A stretch of DNA of 6,793 nucleotides, taken from Verrucomicrobiales bacterium (GTDB lineage Bacteria > Verrucomicrobiota > Verrucomicrobiia > Limisphaerales > UBA1100). Both the position numbers and the translations under genes were made by a program. Under the pieces are notes generated by a model. It was not told the origin of the DNA and did not search any database. It saw only the letters and a list, made by a program, of their open reading frames with translations. Location: positions 1-6,793 of the forward strand of contig DPAW01000119.1 of the NCBI GenBank assembly GCA_003517285.1. The letters are read 5' to 3'. Of this stretch, positions 6,117-6,793 are shown piece after piece (position 1 is the first letter of the stretch; each line of letters starts with the position of its first letter).

Positions 6117-6793
6117 TTAGCAGGCGCAGGTAATGTCCTTGTTCTTTCCCGCGAGTTCCTCACCTTGTTCAAGGCGGGCGGCGAAGGACTCCGGTAGTCC
6201 GGATTTCTTAAGAGCCTTAACTGTTGCTTTCACATCGTAAGGCACTTCACGAATCTCCACCGCTTGAGTTTCGGTATTAAAGATTACGTAAGTAGCCTCT
6301 ATTCCGCCGTGCCGTGGTTCGCCGACACTGCCGGCATTAATGAGAAGTTTTGGTTTTAGTTGAACCTCTCGTGGCGCAGCACCCTTTATCATGCCCAGAT
6401 CTTTCTGAATGGCATCTTTTACGCCCTGTTCAGCTGTCACGCGCATTGTTCCCTCAATCTGGCGCACAAACGGTACGTGTGTATGCCCACAGATTAGTAT
6501 ATCGCAGTCACCCGCTGCCGCACGCTCGAACAAAATAAGGTCATGCGTAGATTCCATAAGGTACTCACCGGTGCTCCGCGGGCTGCCGTGGACCAACAGC
6601 AGCGAACCTGCATTTGTATCCGTTATCCTCTGGCCAAAGTAGAGTTCAGAGAGGAACTTCCTATTCGACTCCGTAATTTCCGACCGCGTCCATTCGAAGG
6701 CAGCATGTCCATTTTCCGCGTCTTCCTCAGTAATGAATTTGCATCCGCAGTCTTCACGCTCCATTCCAATTCCTTCATCCCAGCACCCAAGGA
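6117..6793 (-). CDS. Calcineurin-like metallophosphoesterase, N-terminus beyond the window
   Basis: The minus-strand frame stays open to the right edge, reading LGCWDEGIG before the internal Met at 6764, so the start lies outside. The part seen holds the C-terminal motifs of a di-metal phosphoesterase: LLLVHGSP (His codon at 6588-6590), DILICGHTHVPF (GHTH at 6477-6488) and LLINAGSVGEPRHGG, followed by a short domain of about 60 residues with a strand-rich then helical look. The N-terminal DxH and GDxx motifs are missing from view. GCWDE with downstream DCGC occupies the place of the GNxD motif of this YfcE-like family; the metal-ligand Asn appears to be Cys. The protein ends in CAC. It converges on the barrel gene and is probably unrelated to the metal module. 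A phosphodiesterase or phosphatase role in the cytoplasm is expected; the substrate is unknown. Confidence 0.88.
   Translation of the reverse strand, partial: LGCWDEGIGMEREDCGCKFITEEDAENGHAAFEWTRSEITESNRKFLSELYFGQRITDTNAGSLLLVHGSPRSTGEYLMESTHDLILFERAAAGDCDILICGHTHVPFVRQIEGTMRVTAEQGVKDAIQKDLGMIKGAAPREVQLKPKLLINAGSVGEPRHGGIEATYVIFNTETQAVEIREVPYDVKATVKALKKSGLPESFAARLEQGEELAGKNKDITCAC

Noticed and set aside
6057..6197. Small plus-strand frame of 46 codons (starts MAQYTNPIIEIARN)
   Set aside because: It has no Shine-Dalgarno, and about half of it is antisense to the end of the phosphoesterase gene. I know no family like it, so it is probably chance, though the non-overlapping half looks protein-like enough to note.
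6762..6764. ATG as the true start of the phosphoesterase
   Set aside because: The frame continues in a family-like manner (LGCWDEGIG) to the window edge, and the protein would otherwise lack its essential N-terminal metal motifs.
1..6793. tRNA, rRNA, CRISPR arrays, insertion sequences and riboswitches
   Set aside because: I saw no cloverleaf, rRNA-like stretch, regularly spaced repeats, transposase motifs or long conserved leader, and nearly all the sequence is accounted for by protein genes.

Overview
The window looks like chromosome from a bacterium of the Planctomycetes-Verrucomicrobia (PVC) group, most likely a verrucomicrobial relative. The signs are a Cys-type sulfatase, a SUMF1-fold protein and a secreted di-heme protein of the Psc1/DUF1592/DUF1588/DUF1585 kind in one cluster. 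That combination is characteristic of the group, but the assignment is inference from gene content only. There are six protein genes (two cut by the window edges), no RNA genes, no CRISPR and no mobile element that I can see.

Region 1 (1-4151, + strand) is a tight operon. It holds the C-terminal part of a SUMF1/FGE-fold protein, then a 644-residue exported di-heme cytochrome-like protein whose ATG overlaps the previous stop (ATGA), then a 476-residue exported iduronate-2-sulfatase-like sulfatase that begins 4 bases after the previous stop. The set suggests periplasmic or surface processing of sulfated polysaccharide. The SUMF1 protein lacks the cysteine pair of a true formylglycine-generating enzyme, so it probably does not activate the neighbouring sulfatase.

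Region 2 (about 4152-5938, + strand) is a separate metal-handling module whose first part is clearly richer in A+T. It holds a small exported Cys-rich protein (CC and CxxC) resembling the DUF2946-like proteins found near copper genes, an exported single-domain HMA protein with a GMTCPSC metal site, and an outer-membrane beta-barrel coupled to the HMA gene by an ATGA overlap. A promoter-like TTGACA element stands just before the first of these. An 18-base near-perfect palindrome lies before the HMA gene. All three proteins appear to act outside the cytoplasm, and no inner-membrane pump is present in the window. I regard this as the best candidate for a little-described system here: metal delivery or efflux between periplasm and outer membrane.

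Region 3 (5939-6793) has a 178-base convergent intergenic segment with two interrupted stem-loops. It is followed on the minus strand by a calcineurin-like metallophosphoesterase whose N-terminus lies beyond the right edge of the window.
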